A model generated the notes under the pieces. The model worked only from the letters and a program-made list of their open reading frames with translations. It had not been told where the DNA came from and did not search any database. This document shows, piece by piece, positions 25,439-34,009 of a stretch of DNA of 64,000 bases (position 1 is the first letter of the stretch; each line of letters starts with the position of its first letter). The stretch is from JALHST01 sp038316335 (GTDB lineage Bacteria; Bacteroidota; Bacteroidia; Flavobacteriales; Flavobacteriaceae), in assembly GCA_038316335.1 (NCBI GenBank), contig JBBQAM010000002.1, positions 62,001 to 126,000 of the forward strand, written 5' to 3'. A program made the translations under genes and the position numbers.

Positions 25439-27421
25439 ATGTCGATAATCCATAAAATTTTCCCATCCCGATTTGCAGTGCTAAAGGCCTTCGTACTACT
25501 TTTCCTTTTGGTGTCATTTGGTGTTCGTCTCAGTTTATTTATTTGGGACTTTAAGGAAGTCGACAAAGGAGTGTTGAACATGGGCCATATATTTTTGACG
25601 GGCTTTCTTTTTGATCTCGGGACGGTATCGTTTTTTGTCTTGTTTTATGCGGTCTATTTGGTCATTTTCCCTAGAAAATGGTTTGGGAGTATTGCGGATA
25701 GGGTAGTAACATGGGTAGGTTTCTTCTTAGCGATACTGATTATTTATTTTTCTTTTTTTGGTGAATTTACTTTTTGGGATGAATTTCATAGGCGCTATAA
25801 CTTTATAGCGGTCGATTACCTGATCTATACCTATGAGGTCGTGAAGAATATTAATGAGTCGTATCCCTTGCCCATTTTATTTTCGGTCTTATTGACATTG
25901 GTTGGTTTGAGCATGTTTCTCGTGCATCGATTGGGTATTTTTAAAATAAAGTTTAACAGTGAAACCCGATTCAAACAGCGGGTGATCGCCACGACTCCTT
26001 GGCTTGTCATTGCTGGTATATTTGCTTTTTTTATAACCAATAACCAAGCCGACTGGTCTGAGAACCGCTATGACAATGAGTTATCGAAGGCTGGTATCTA
26101 TTCGTTTTTTGCGGCCTTCAGAAACAATGAACTTTCATATACCGAATTTTACAGGACGATTCCTGAAAATGAGGCTTTTGAAAACCTTAAAAAAGACTTT
26201 GTTGCTCAAGGTGATTCACTTCATCATCCCGATAAAAACGAAATATGGCGTACAATAAAAAATTCCGATAGCACCCATTTAGAACAAAAGCCAAACGTAA
26301 TCTTCATTTGCATCGAAAGTTTAAGTGCGAGTTTTCTCAATTCATTCGGCAATGATCAAAATATTACCCCCACCCTGGATTCCTTGGCTAAAAAAAGCGT
26401 TTTCTTTACAAACCTTTACGCTACTGGAACGCGTACAGTGCGAGGTATGGAGGCCATTACACTCTCAATTCCTCCTACCCCGGGTAGGAGCATCGTAAAA
26501 CGAAAAAACAATCAAGGCCTTTTTACCATTGGGGAAGTTTTCAGGTCGAAAGGCTATGAGAATAATTTTTTCTATGGCGGGGATGGTTATTTTGATAATA
26601 TGAACACCTATTTTGGAGGAAATGGGTTCAATATTATTGATAGGGGGCGCGGATTTTTATTGGACAAATCGATTAAGACCAAGCGAACCAATATAGAGGA
26701 CGATGAGGTTACCTTCGAGAATGCCTGGGGAGTCTGTGACGAGGATATATATAACAAGGTGCTTAAGGAAGCCGATATAGCATATACTAACGGACAAGCC
26801 TTCTTTGATTTTGTGATGACAACTTCCAATCACAAGCCGTATACGTATCCGGAAGATAAGATTGACATCCCTTCTGGAAGCAGTCGTGAAGGGGCCATAA
26901 AATACACTGACTTTGCAATCAGGGAATTCCTTCAAAAAGCACGCACCCGGCCTTGGTATCAAAATACGGTTTTCGTGATTATGAGCGACCATTGTGCCAG
27001 TAGTGCTGGTAAATGGGAACTTGACGTTCAGAATTACCACATTCCTGCCCTTGTTTTCAATGCACCCGGACAAGAACCAATCGCAGTGGCCAAATTGAGT
27101 TCGCAAATAGATCTGTTCCCAACCCTTTTTTCAATGTTGCATTGGGACTATTCGAGCAATCTCTTCGGGAGCGATATTTTAAGGATGCGTCCAAGCGATG
27201 AAAGGGCGCTTATTGGCAATTACAGGAAACTCGGGTATTTAAAAGACGATAGGGTAATGGTCTTGGGAGACCAGAAAGTGGCCAATTTTTATCAATGGAA
27301 TTCTACAGATAACGGTTTAACTCCGTTGCCATTAGATGAAAATTATTTGCACAGCTCCATTTCGCTTTACGAAGTGGCCGACTATCTATATTCACACGAC
27401 GGACTCAAAATTCAGCAATGA
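25439..27421 (+). CDS. LtaS-like sulfatase-fold phosphotransferase
   Basis: A 660-aa membrane protein of the lipoteichoic-acid-synthase / phosphoglycerol transferase family. Five hydrophobic segments occupy about residues 12-205. The extracytoplasmic sulfatase-fold domain (about 285-600) has the first metal motif NVIFICIESLSASFLNSFG, the catalytic-Thr region FTNLYATGTRTVRGMEAITLS near residue 330, and MSDHCASS near residue 518 with the second Asp-His metal pair. Gram-negative relatives transfer phosphoglycerol or phosphoethanolamine to envelope glycans or lipids; no lipoteichoic acid is expected here. It is flanked by two PAP2 genes on the same strand. Confidence 0.92.
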   Translation: MSIIHKIFPSRFAVLKAFVLLFLLVSFGVRLSLFIWDFKEVDKGVLNMGHIFLTGFLFDLGTVSFFVLFYAVYLVIFPRKWFGSIADRVVTWVGFFLAILIIYFSFFGEFTFWDEFHRRYNFIAVDYLIYTYEVVKNINESYPLPILFSVLLTLVGLSMFLVHRLGIFKIKFNSETRFKQRVIATTPWLVIAGIFAFFITNNQADWSENRYDNELSKAGIYSFFAAFRNNELSYTEFYRTIPENEAFENLKKDFVAQGDSLHHPDKNEIWRTIKNSDSTHLEQKPNVIFICIESLSASFLNSFGNDQNITPTLDSLAKKSVFFTNLYATGTRTVRGMEAITLSIPPTPGRSIVKRKNNQGLFTIGEVFRSKGYENNFFYGGDGYFDNMNTYFGGNGFNIIDRGRGFLLDKSIKTKRTNIEDDEVTFENAWGVCDEDIYNKVLKEADIAYTNGQAFFDFVMTTSNHKPYTYPEDKIDIPSGSSREGAIKYTDFAIREFLQKARTRPWYQNTVFVIMSDHCASSAGKWELDVQNYHIPALVFNAPGQEPIAVAKLSSQIDLFPTLFSMLHWDYSSNLFGSDILRMRPSDERALIGNYRKLGYLKDDRVMVLGDQKVANFYQWNSTDNGLTPLPLDENYLHSSISLYEVADYLYSHDGLKIQQ

Positions 27422-27550
27422 AGCTGTATGAAAGCTAGCTTTGTTTATTATATTTAGGCGGCATATTGGATCGTCTTGACGATCATAGCCAAATCCATAC
27501 AATTAAGTCAGTTTCAATTTATCCGGGAAAGCACCTTACATCAATAAGCA

Positions 27551-28525
27551 ATGGTACGCATCAAAAATATTCAGATCTGCATAGGTATTTTGATGGTAAC
27601 TGCGATATATTCCCAGGAACAAAAGTTGCTGCTACAAGACTATTCAATAAATGATTCGTTGATCTACAGCTATAAAAAGCCAAAGATATTCGATATGGTC
27701 AAATATCTACCTAAGGATATTGCCGATTTCGGAAAGTATACGGTACAAAAAGAGAATTTAAAGTGGATCGGATTGACCCTGGGTACGACCGCCCTTCTAA
27801 TTCCGTTCGACCAGTCGATTACCGATGCCGCTACCGACTTTGGGAGTGGATTTGGATGGGATAAGGGGCATTCCTACAGCAGTGTTGGGCCTATAAAATT
27901 CATCCCAAACGACATCCATTCGGCGGTGTATTATATTGGGAATGGGGGAACCACCTTACTTCTAAGTGGAGCTTTTTTGGCGATGGGCAGTTTACGTACC
28001 GATTATAGGGCACTAAACACTTCAAGTGAATTGATGGAAGTTCTACTCTCCATGGGGCTCATTACCCAAGTTTTAAAGCGCATTACCGGAAGACAAAGTC
28101 CGTTCAAGGCTGCCGAAACTGGAGATTCCGGAGGCCTATGGCGGCCTTTCCCTGGTTTTAAAGAGTATCAAACGAACACCTCAAATTATGATGCTATGCC
28201 ATCCGGACATTTAGCCACCTTCATGGCTACGATTACCGTTATTGCCACCAATTATCCGGAACTGAAATGGATAAAACCTGTGGGATATACCTTGATGGGC
28301 GTCTTGGCCTTTGAGATGATGAGTACTCAGGTGCATTGGGTATCCGATTATCCTCTGGCCATACTCATTGGATATGTGGTCGGTAAGGTGGCGGCAAATC
28401 GTAGAATCATTAAAACCAGTACTACGGATAATGCAGGTGCTTCAAGGTATAAAAGGGTCAAGACCGATTTCTGCTTTGGTCGATTGGGCGCTGCAAAGAC
28501 CTTGGGAGTCACTTTCACCTTTTAG
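27551..28525 (+). CDS. PAP2-superfamily phosphatase, variant motifs
   Basis: A 324-aa exported PAP2-superfamily protein with signal peptide MVRIKNIQICIGILMVTAIYSQ. The motifs are partly altered: KRITGRQSP in place of KX6RP, an intact PSGH at residue 217, and STQVHWVSDYP where SRX5HX3D would be expected, keeping the catalytic His and Asp but not the Arg. Several hydrophobic segments lie between residues 75 and 275. It is probably a lipid-phosphate phosphatase. It follows the LtaS-like gene by 129 bp; a TAGCTTTG box at about 27434 could drive it separately. It ends at a strong hairpin terminator shared with the convergent PPIase gene. Confidence 0.87.
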   Translation: MVRIKNIQICIGILMVTAIYSQEQKLLLQDYSINDSLIYSYKKPKIFDMVKYLPKDIADFGKYTVQKENLKWIGLTLGTTALLIPFDQSITDAATDFGSGFGWDKGHSYSSVGPIKFIPNDIHSAVYYIGNGGTTLLLSGAFLAMGSLRTDYRALNTSSELMEVLLSMGLITQVLKRITGRQSPFKAAETGDSGGLWRPFPGFKEYQTNTSNYDAMPSGHLATFMATITVIATNYPELKWIKPVGYTLMGVLAFEMMSTQVHWVSDYPLAILIGYVVGKVAANRRIIKTSTTDNAGASRYKRVKTDFCFGRLGAAKTLGVTFTF

Positions 28526-28533
28526 GCCTGGAA

Positions 28534-28589
28534 AAAACGGAAAATGGCTGCAATTTTAAATAGGAATGGAGCTAGCTATTTTCCGTTTT
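28534..28589. terminator. Bidirectional hairpin terminator
   Basis: AAAACGGAAAATGGCT (28534-28549) pairs with AGCTATTTTCCGTTTT (28574-28589) over 16 positions with one G-U wobble; the loop is 24 nt. The A-rich and T-rich ends give a U-tract in both directions. It lies between the convergent PAP2 and PPIase genes. Confidence 0.75.
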
Positions 28590-28632
28590 GTATAAAATCC
28601 AGAACTTTTAATTAAATCAATTATAGTAGGCC

Positions 28633-29751
28633 TTATTCAGAGATTCCGGTAATCTCGACGTCGAATATGGTATCTGAATTAGGAGGAATTGGCCCCGAAC
28701 CCTGTGGTCCCCAACCTAAGTGAGGTGGTATGAACAATCGATATTTATCGCCGACCTTCATGGTCAACAATCCTTCTCGAAAGCCTGCAACCAGGCTCGA
28801 TTCGGGTGAATAATCCATAGGAGTGGCTTCATAGCCTCCCATTTCCTTTCTACGAGCATCGAATTTTCCAAAATTTTTGGCTACTTCTTCATAGTTGCTA
28901 TCGAATAGGGTACCATTCGAGAGATAACCTGCATAAAATACGTTCACTTTTTGACCCAATTTTGGTTGTTCGCCAGTTCCTTCGGTTATTTTAAGGATAC
29001 GGAGCCCTGATGGCAATTCTTGGGCCTTGGCTTTTTGATTGTTCAACTCGTTCACAAAGTCAGACTGAATCTGTGCCATTTTGGCCTCATTGGCCTGTTC
29101 CTCGGCAAAATAATCGGTCATGATCTTTACCGCATCAAATTTTTTGGCTGCTGTGCCATTGCGAATGATTTTTACGGTGTTCATGACAACGTCGACCACT
29201 GGGCGGTTTTTTGTCATGGGATCCGCTGATACTTTTACATTTGCGATGGTATCAACAACGTTCATCCCATCGACTACCTCTCCAAAAACGGTATGAACAC
29301 CATTTAACCAAGGAGTCTCCTTATGGGTAATAAAAAACTGGCTCCCGTTTGATTTTGGCCCGGAGTTGGCCATGGCAAGTATTCCCGGTCTATTAAGGTT
29401 TAATGAATCATGAAACTCGTCCTTGAACTTATAACCTGGATATCCCCTTCCGGTACCAAGTGGATCACCACCTTGTATCATGAAATCTTTCATGACCCGA
29501 TGAAAGATCAGCCCATCATAATATTTTTTTCCTTTCAGACTGTCTGTTACAAACGGATTGTTCCCTTCTGCCAACGACACGAAATTCGCTACGGTTACTG
29601 GGGTTTTTTCGGATTCAAGTTTAACGATTATGTCACCTTTTGTAGTATTGATGTCGGCAAAAAGACCATCCCCTAGGTCGGCATGTTGGCTAGACTTGCA
29701 ACTGGTCAAGACTAAACCCACTATCAATATTGATACATATATTCTTTTCAT
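28633..29751 (-). CDS. Dual-domain peptidyl-prolyl isomerase lipoprotein (cyclophilin + FKBP)
   Basis: A 372-aa exported lipoprotein with lipobox LTSC at Cys18. Residues about 33-200 are a cyclophilin domain (FHRVMKDFMIQGGDPLGTGRG, SQFFITHKETPWLNGVHTVFG). Residues about 245-370 are an FKBP domain (LGQKVNVFYAGYLSNGTLFDSN, GFREGLLTMKVGDKYRLFIPPHLGWG). Such cyclophilin-FKBP fusions are the dual-family immunophilins described from Flavobacterium johnsoniae and Toxoplasma. The job would be folding of periplasmic or surface proteins. It is the third gene after nrnA and gldI on the minus strand (91-bp gap to gldI), consistent with a role alongside the gliding machinery. Confidence 0.93.
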   Translation of the reverse strand: MKRIYVSILIVGLVLTSCKSSQHADLGDGLFADINTTKGDIIVKLESEKTPVTVANFVSLAEGNNPFVTDSLKGKKYYDGLIFHRVMKDFMIQGGDPLGTGRGYPGYKFKDEFHDSLNLNRPGILAMANSGPKSNGSQFFITHKETPWLNGVHTVFGEVVDGMNVVDTIANVKVSADPMTKNRPVVDVVMNTVKIIRNGTAAKKFDAVKIMTDYFAEEQANEAKMAQIQSDFVNELNNQKAKAQELPSGLRILKITEGTGEQPKLGQKVNVFYAGYLSNGTLFDSNYEEVAKNFGKFDARRKEMGGYEATPMDYSPESSLVAGFREGLLTMKVGDKYRLFIPPHLGWGPQGSGPIPPNSDTIFDVEITGISE

Positions 29752-29842
29752 TCGTTACTATTTAAATTTAATTATAGGTTTATAAAGGGTCAAAAACAAT
29801 ATGCAAAAAGTTCAACTATAACTATTTTTCTTCTACGTAATT

Positions 29843-30391
29843 TTAAGGAATACTATCTTGGTTCTTTTCTACTTTTAAGAGGGTTATGGTTGATTTAATG
29901 GGAACATTAACTCCGATGCGGTCATTATCCCCTTGATAGCCAAACGCCAAGGAAGAAGGATATAGAAAGGTAGCGATCTCATTTTCCTTTAATAATTTGA
30001 TGCTATTACGAAGACCCTGAAACAGTTCCTGCTTATCGACCTTATAGGTGACAATGCCAATATCTTTGTGTGAGTAAATGGTGTCATTGTTCAAGCCCAT
30101 GATATTGTAGGTCAGGGTAACAAGATCGTCGGTGTGCGGTTTATAGGTAGTTGCATCGTTTTTCTGTTGGTAATAATACCAAGAACCACTTCCGCTATTT
30201 TCATACAGGTGGAGGGAGTCCCTTTTGATGATTTCCTGTATCATTTGCTCCTCCATCGCCAACAATTTTCTATTCCTTTCGATCTCACCACCAAAGAAAG
30301 AACCTGATTTAACCTTAATGGGGCGACGTGGCTCTGGGTTTGCACAGGATACCACACCTATCAAAAAGAAAATGTACCAATAATATCTCAT
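29843..30391 (-). CDS. gldI: Gliding-motility FKBP-type PPIase lipoprotein GldI
   Basis: A 182-aa lipoprotein (lipobox VVSC, Cys16) with an FKBP-type domain from about residue 85 (HTDDLVTLTYNIMG, FQGLRNSIKLLKENEIATFLYPSSLAFGYQGD). The N-terminal stretch PRRPIKVKSGSFFGGEIERNRKLLA is diagnostic of GldI, required for gliding in Flavobacterium johnsoniae. It overlaps the nrnA stop by 4 bp (ATGA), so the two are co-translated. Its presence suggests that the organism has the Bacteroidota gliding and type IX secretion machinery, though no other gld or spr gene is in the window. Confidence 0.9.
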   Translation of the reverse strand: MRYYWYIFFLIGVVSCANPEPRRPIKVKSGSFFGGEIERNRKLLAMEEQMIQEIIKRDSLHLYENSGSGSWYYYQQKNDATTYKPHTDDLVTLTYNIMGLNNDTIYSHKDIGIVTYKVDKQELFQGLRNSIKLLKENEIATFLYPSSLAFGYQGDNDRIGVNVPIKSTITLLKVEKNQDSIP

Positions 30392-31404
30392 AGCGCTAAA
30401 ACTTCCTTATAAGTCTTTAATACTGATTCGAAATACGCCGTCGTTTCGGCCATTGAGCGCTCACTCCTGCCACCAGAGGCATTGTCATGGCCTCCACCTT
30501 CAAAATGCTTTCGTGCGAATTGATTTACCGAAAAATCCCCGACCGAGCGAAATGAAATTTTAATAATTCCCTCTTCTTTATTTTCTATAAAGATTGCAGC
30601 AAAGATAATACCTTCCAAGGTAAGGCCATAATTCACGAAACCTTCGGTATCGCCTTTTTGAAATCCATAGGTGTCTAGTTCATCCTGACTTAAGGTGATA
30701 TAGGCCGTTTTAAAATCCTCTAAAATGACCATGTTTTTCAATGCGCATCCTAAAAGATGTAATCGATTCGATGTGTTGGTATCATAAATTTTATGATGAA
30801 TCGCAGTGTTTTCGGCTCCTTGGTCAATAAGATGGGCAATAATACGATGTGTTCGGCTGGTCGTAGAAGCAAATTTAAACGAACCCGTATCGGTCATGAT
30901 GCCTACATAAAGACAATTTGCGATTTCAGGGGTAATACGATCCACATCGCCAAGATATTCAAGAAGATTGTATACCATTTCACTGGTAGAGCTCATTGTG
31001 GCATCCGAATAGGTATATTCTGCGTAATTTGAAGGATCCTGATGATGATCAACCATAATATATACTGCATCGGAAACTTCTAAAATCGCTTGCATTTGTC
31101 CTACTCGGCCCAAATGATTGAAATCTAATGTGAAGATAATAGTAGCATCGGTGATTCGCTGCTTGGCCTGCGCATTTTCGCGCTCATAATTTAAAATGTA
31201 CTTAGTACCCGGCATCCATTTAAGGAATTTAGGATAATCATTTGGTACAATAATAGCGGCATCATGCCCTTGGTTGTTAAGATAATGCCATAGGGCCAAA
31301 GTAGATCCAATAGCATCCCCATCCGGATTTTTATGGGGTACGATCACAATTTTCTGCGGCGTTGAAAGAAGTCCCTTTACAGCCTGAATATCCTCAAAAT
31401 TCAT
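30388..31404 (-). CDS. DHH-family oligoribonuclease / pAp phosphatase (NrnA-like)
   Basis: A 338-aa cytoplasmic DHH/DHHA1 phosphoesterase. The motifs are NPDGDAIGS near residue 25, TLDFNHLGRVG, the DHH triad in VDHHQDPSNYA near residue 118, and the DHHA1 signature GGGHDNASGGRS near residue 305. NrnA-type enzymes degrade short RNA oligonucleotides and dephosphorylate 3'-phosphoadenosine 5'-phosphate. It heads the transcript nrnA-gldI-PPIase. A TATCTTTG box ends 5 nt before the ATG at 31404, predicting a leaderless message. Confidence 0.92.
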   Translation of the reverse strand: MNFEDIQAVKGLLSTPQKIVIVPHKNPDGDAIGSTLALWHYLNNQGHDAAIIVPNDYPKFLKWMPGTKYILNYERENAQAKQRITDATIIFTLDFNHLGRVGQMQAILEVSDAVYIMVDHHQDPSNYAEYTYSDATMSSTSEMVYNLLEYLGDVDRITPEIANCLYVGIMTDTGSFKFASTTSRTHRIIAHLIDQGAENTAIHHKIYDTNTSNRLHLLGCALKNMVILEDFKTAYITLSQDELDTYGFQKGDTEGFVNYGLTLEGIIFAAIFIENKEEGIIKISFRSVGDFSVNQFARKHFEGGGHDNASGGRSERSMAETTAYFESVLKTYKEVLAL

Positions 31405-31409
31405 GCGTG

Positions 31410-31417
31410 CAAAGATA
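31410..31417 (-). promoter_or_regulatory. -7 box (TATCTTTG) of the nrnA-gldI operon, 5 nt before ATG
   Basis: The minus strand reads TATCTTTG-cacgc-ATG. The box matches TAnnTTTG and has the same 5-nt spacing to the ATG as the DUF3810 gene and the small gene at 35454. Confidence 0.5.
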
Positions 31418-31544
31418 CAATATTAAAGTCGAATATGAACTTGAACCAACATTGAAGATATACATTAGGTCAAAGTTCTGGGGTAAAATCATTCGTTCAT
31501 AGCAATTCAAGCTGCAATAAGAGGGTCAACTAACCTAAAATTTC

Positions 31545-31574
31545 TTGCGCGTTGTTCAATAAAGCGTATTTTTG
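31545..31574 (+). promoter_or_regulatory. Promoter of ndk
   Basis: TTG (31545-31547), 19-bp spacer, TATTTTTG (31567-31574). This fits the Bacteroidota promoter TTTG/TTG-N19-TAnnTTTG better than any other in the window. The ATG of ndk is 15 nt downstream. Confidence 0.65.
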
Positions 31575-31589
31575 CGCAAAATTTTACAA

Positions 31590-32009
31590 ATGAGAAAGAA
31601 CAGAACTTTTACCATGATCAAGCCCGATGCAGTAGAGAATGGACACATTGGCGCCATTTTGGAAAAAATAACCTCGGCTGGTTTTAAAATCATTGCCTTG
31701 AAATATACGCAATTGAGTAGGAGGGATGCCAAGGAGTTTTATGCCATCCATAAGGAACGGCCATTTTTTGGCGAATTGGTAGATTTTATGACCCGTGGGC
31801 CTATTGTTTCGGCCATTTTGGAAAAGGAGAATGCCGTAGAAGATTTTCGTGCCCTTATTGGGGCGACCAATCCTGCGGAAGCCGCAGCAGGAACGATTCG
31901 TAAATTATACGCCAAGGATATTGGGGAGAATGCCGTACATGGTTCGGATAGTGACGAAAATGCGGCAATTGAAGGCGCCTTTCATTTTTCAGGAAGGGAA
32001 ATATATTAA
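31590..32009 (+). CDS. ndk: Nucleoside-diphosphate kinase
   Basis: This enzyme transfers the gamma-phosphate from ATP to other nucleoside diphosphates through a phospho-histidine. I choose the ATG at 31590 because family proteins start just before RTFTMIKPDAV; the frame extends upstream to a TTG at 31572 without conserved sequence. At 139 aa the length is standard. Catalytic His117 is in ENAVHGSDSDENAAIE. Monocistronic, with a consensus promoter directly upstream, and convergent with the recF-lipocalin-DUF721 genes. Confidence 0.97.
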   Translation: MRKNRTFTMIKPDAVENGHIGAILEKITSAGFKIIALKYTQLSRRDAKEFYAIHKERPFFGELVDFMTRGPIVSAILEKENAVEDFRALIGATNPAEAAAGTIRKLYAKDIGENAVHGSDSDENAAIEGAFHFSGREIY

Positions 32010-32085
32010 GAATTTTAATTTCCTGAATTCCCCGACTATCTTGTATCCCAAAATTGGATGGTACATTGGTATATCGATTTTCCAG

Positions 32086-32382
32086 TCACCGAAGTACGAG
32101 CGACTTAATCAGTTCTTTGCCCAGTTCCTCGTTCAGCATCGCGATGATTTTTGACTTTCCATGACTTAGTTCCTCACGTAACACCGAGGAGGATAGTGAA
32201 ACGAATAGCGTCTCATTTCTTAATTCAAGGGCCGTGGTATAATTATTTACGCCGTTCCCCATAAGATTTTCCCAAGCGTCTCGGGCACTGACCTTGTCAA
32301 TTCCCTTCTCGAGTTTATTTGCCTTGATAAATTCGTTTAGGGCATCACTCAGAGGAATCGAGGAATTTTTTCTTTTCGCCAT
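32086..32382 (-). CDS. DUF721 (DciA-like) protein
   Basis: A 98-aa protein of the DUF721/DciA family. DciA proteins act as loaders or recruiters of the replicative helicase DnaB in bacteria lacking DnaC or DnaI. The typical features are an N-terminal basic stretch, the conserved W in ARDAWENLMG, and the KH-like core LRNETLFVSLSSSVLREELSHGKSKIIAMLNEELG. Its start codon overlaps the stop of the preceding lipoprotein gene (TAATG). It is third in a recF-lipocalin-DUF721 run, and the recF link fits a replication role. Confidence 0.83.
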   Translation of the reverse strand: MAKRKNSSIPLSDALNEFIKANKLEKGIDKVSARDAWENLMGNGVNNYTTALELRNETLFVSLSSSVLREELSHGKSKIIAMLNEELGKELIKSLVLR

Positions 32383-32801
32383 TATTTTTGAATATTGAAC
32401 ACTTCAAATCGTTTATAGGTATAGGTAATGCCTGCCTCGTTTATTACTGAAAATCCCTCAGTTGAAAGGGAAATAAGCTCTTCCTTCCAAGTACTAAGTT
32501 CTGTCGAATAGGTTACTTGATACTGGTTATTGTGTTTTTCTATTACAAACGTTTCAGCATCATCGGACGTTTCAAAGGTTCCATCGAATTTTGGTTGCAC
32601 TTTTTTTCGATATCCTTTTCTACCATCAAGATAGATATAATCAATCGAAGTATTGACATTGTACTCTTTTAATTGGCCATCCGGGAAATTGACCTTTGAG
32701 ATTTCCCAATATCCATTTAACAAGTGCAGGTCGTCTTCAATTACCTTGGTGTGGCATCCTACCAGCAGCAGCATACATGCGATAATAAAGGTACCCCGCA
32801 T
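32382..32801 (-). CDS. Lipocalin-like lipoprotein
   Basis: A 139-aa putative lipoprotein with lipobox VGC (Cys16) in MRGTFIIACMLLLVGC. The remainder resembles the lipocalin-like family of Bacteroidota: LLNGYWEISKVNFPDG at the start of strand A, then alternating strands up to ITYTYKRFEVF. No ligand or function can be named. It starts 1 bp after the recF stop and overlaps the DUF721 start, so it is part of the recF operon by position only. Confidence 0.75.
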   Translation of the reverse strand: MRGTFIIACMLLLVGCHTKVIEDDLHLLNGYWEISKVNFPDGQLKEYNVNTSIDYIYLDGRKGYRKKVQPKFDGTFETSDDAETFVIEKHNNQYQVTYSTELSTWKEELISLSTEGFSVINEAGITYTYKRFEVFNIQK

Positions 32802-32802
32802 C

Positions 32803-33885
32803 CTATAATAATTTAAAAAGTTTGTATGATTGATGTATTTCCCTTACCACCTTTTCAGTGCGATCGGCATGGGTATCACTTATAAAAATCTGACCAAAGT
32901 TTTCATCGTTCACCAAGGCGATAAGATGCGCCACACGGTCTTCATCCAATTTATCAAAAATATCATCCAATAATAAAATGGGTATGGTTCTGGCCAATTC
33001 TTTAATAAAATGAAATTGCGCCAATTTCAAGGCTATCAAAAACGATTTTTGTTGACCCTGACTCCCGAATTTTTTTATAGGGTGTCCCTCGATTTCAAAC
33101 ACAAGGTCATCTTTGTGAATCCCAACGCTGGTATACTGAACGGCCCTGTCCTTGTCTATGGAATTTTCCAAAAGTGTGATTAGGTTTCCATTCGAAAGCG
33201 TTGTTTCGTAGGAAAGGGTAACAACTTCATTCCCCCCCGAAATAATGGCATATTGTTCCTTAAAAATTTGGATGAATGGTTGAATGAATGCCTTTCGCTT
33301 TTCATAAATGGCGGTACCATATAGATGTAACTGTTCATTGTAGATCGATAGGGTCGCAGCATCGAAGGTATGGTTAACGGCAAAATATTTCAAAAGTGAA
33401 TTACGTTGCATCAGCACCTTATTATATCTGATAAGTGTTTGGAGATAGTCCTTATCCGATTGGGAGATTACCCCATCAATAAATTTTCTTCGTGTATCGC
33501 TGCCTTCGATAATAAGGTCCCTATCAGCAGGTGAAATGATAACCAACGGCAAAAGTCCGATATGGTCTGACAATCGCTCATAGGCCTTTCCATTTCTTTT
33601 TATTACTTTTTGAAGCCCTTTTTTCAGGCTACAAACAATTTTTTCTTCCCGCTCATCTTTTGTGAACTCCCCATCGATCACAAAAAAATCCTCATTGTGT
33701 TTTATGTTCTGCGTGGCCACGGGATTGAAATAACTTTTGCCGAATGCAAGATGATATATGGCATCTAAAATGTTCGTTTTTCCAATGCCATTGGCCCCCA
33801 CGAAACAATTTATCTTTGAATCGAACTCAAGGGTCAGGGCACTAAAATTTTTATAATTGATTAGGGATAATTTATTCAAAAACAT
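32803..33885 (-). CDS. recF: DNA replication and repair protein RecF
   Basis: A 360-aa SMC-like ATPase that helps load RecA at gapped DNA. I place the start at 33885 (MFLNKLSLINYKNF), the usual RecF N-terminus; the frame is open to 34107 but that part overlaps the divergent gene. Walker A is GANGIGKTN near residue 31, the signature region is FGSQGQQKSFLIALKLAQ near residue 275, and Walker B is ILLLDDIFDKLD near residue 306. First gene of recF-lipocalin-DUF721; divergent from the TPR gene across 124 bp. Confidence 0.96.
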   Translation of the reverse strand: MFLNKLSLINYKNFSALTLEFDSKINCFVGANGIGKTNILDAIYHLAFGKSYFNPVATQNIKHNEDFFVIDGEFTKDEREEKIVCSLKKGLQKVIKRNGKAYERLSDHIGLLPLVIISPADRDLIIEGSDTRRKFIDGVISQSDKDYLQTLIRYNKVLMQRNSLLKYFAVNHTFDAATLSIYNEQLHLYGTAIYEKRKAFIQPFIQIFKEQYAIISGGNEVVTLSYETTLSNGNLITLLENSIDKDRAVQYTSVGIHKDDLVFEIEGHPIKKFGSQGQQKSFLIALKLAQFHFIKELARTIPILLLDDIFDKLDEDRVAHLIALVNDENFGQIFISDTHADRTEKVVREIHQSYKLFKLL

Positions 33886-33981
33886 TCCAGATCTGGTAGT
33901 ATTTTGTTTGAGGCTTTTCGGTAAGCTGCAAAATATCGAAAAATAACGAATAAATACCTCTTCCGATTTCAATAAAAACTT

Positions 33982-33989
33982 TATTTTTG
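33982..33989 (+). promoter_or_regulatory. -7 box (TATTTTTG) of the TPR-ribH run
   Basis: TATTTTTG lies 20 nt before the ATG at 34010, in the recF/TPR divergent region. No clear -33 partner is seen. Confidence 0.4.
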
Positions 33990-34009
33990 CGCGATCAATA
34001 AAATTGGCA

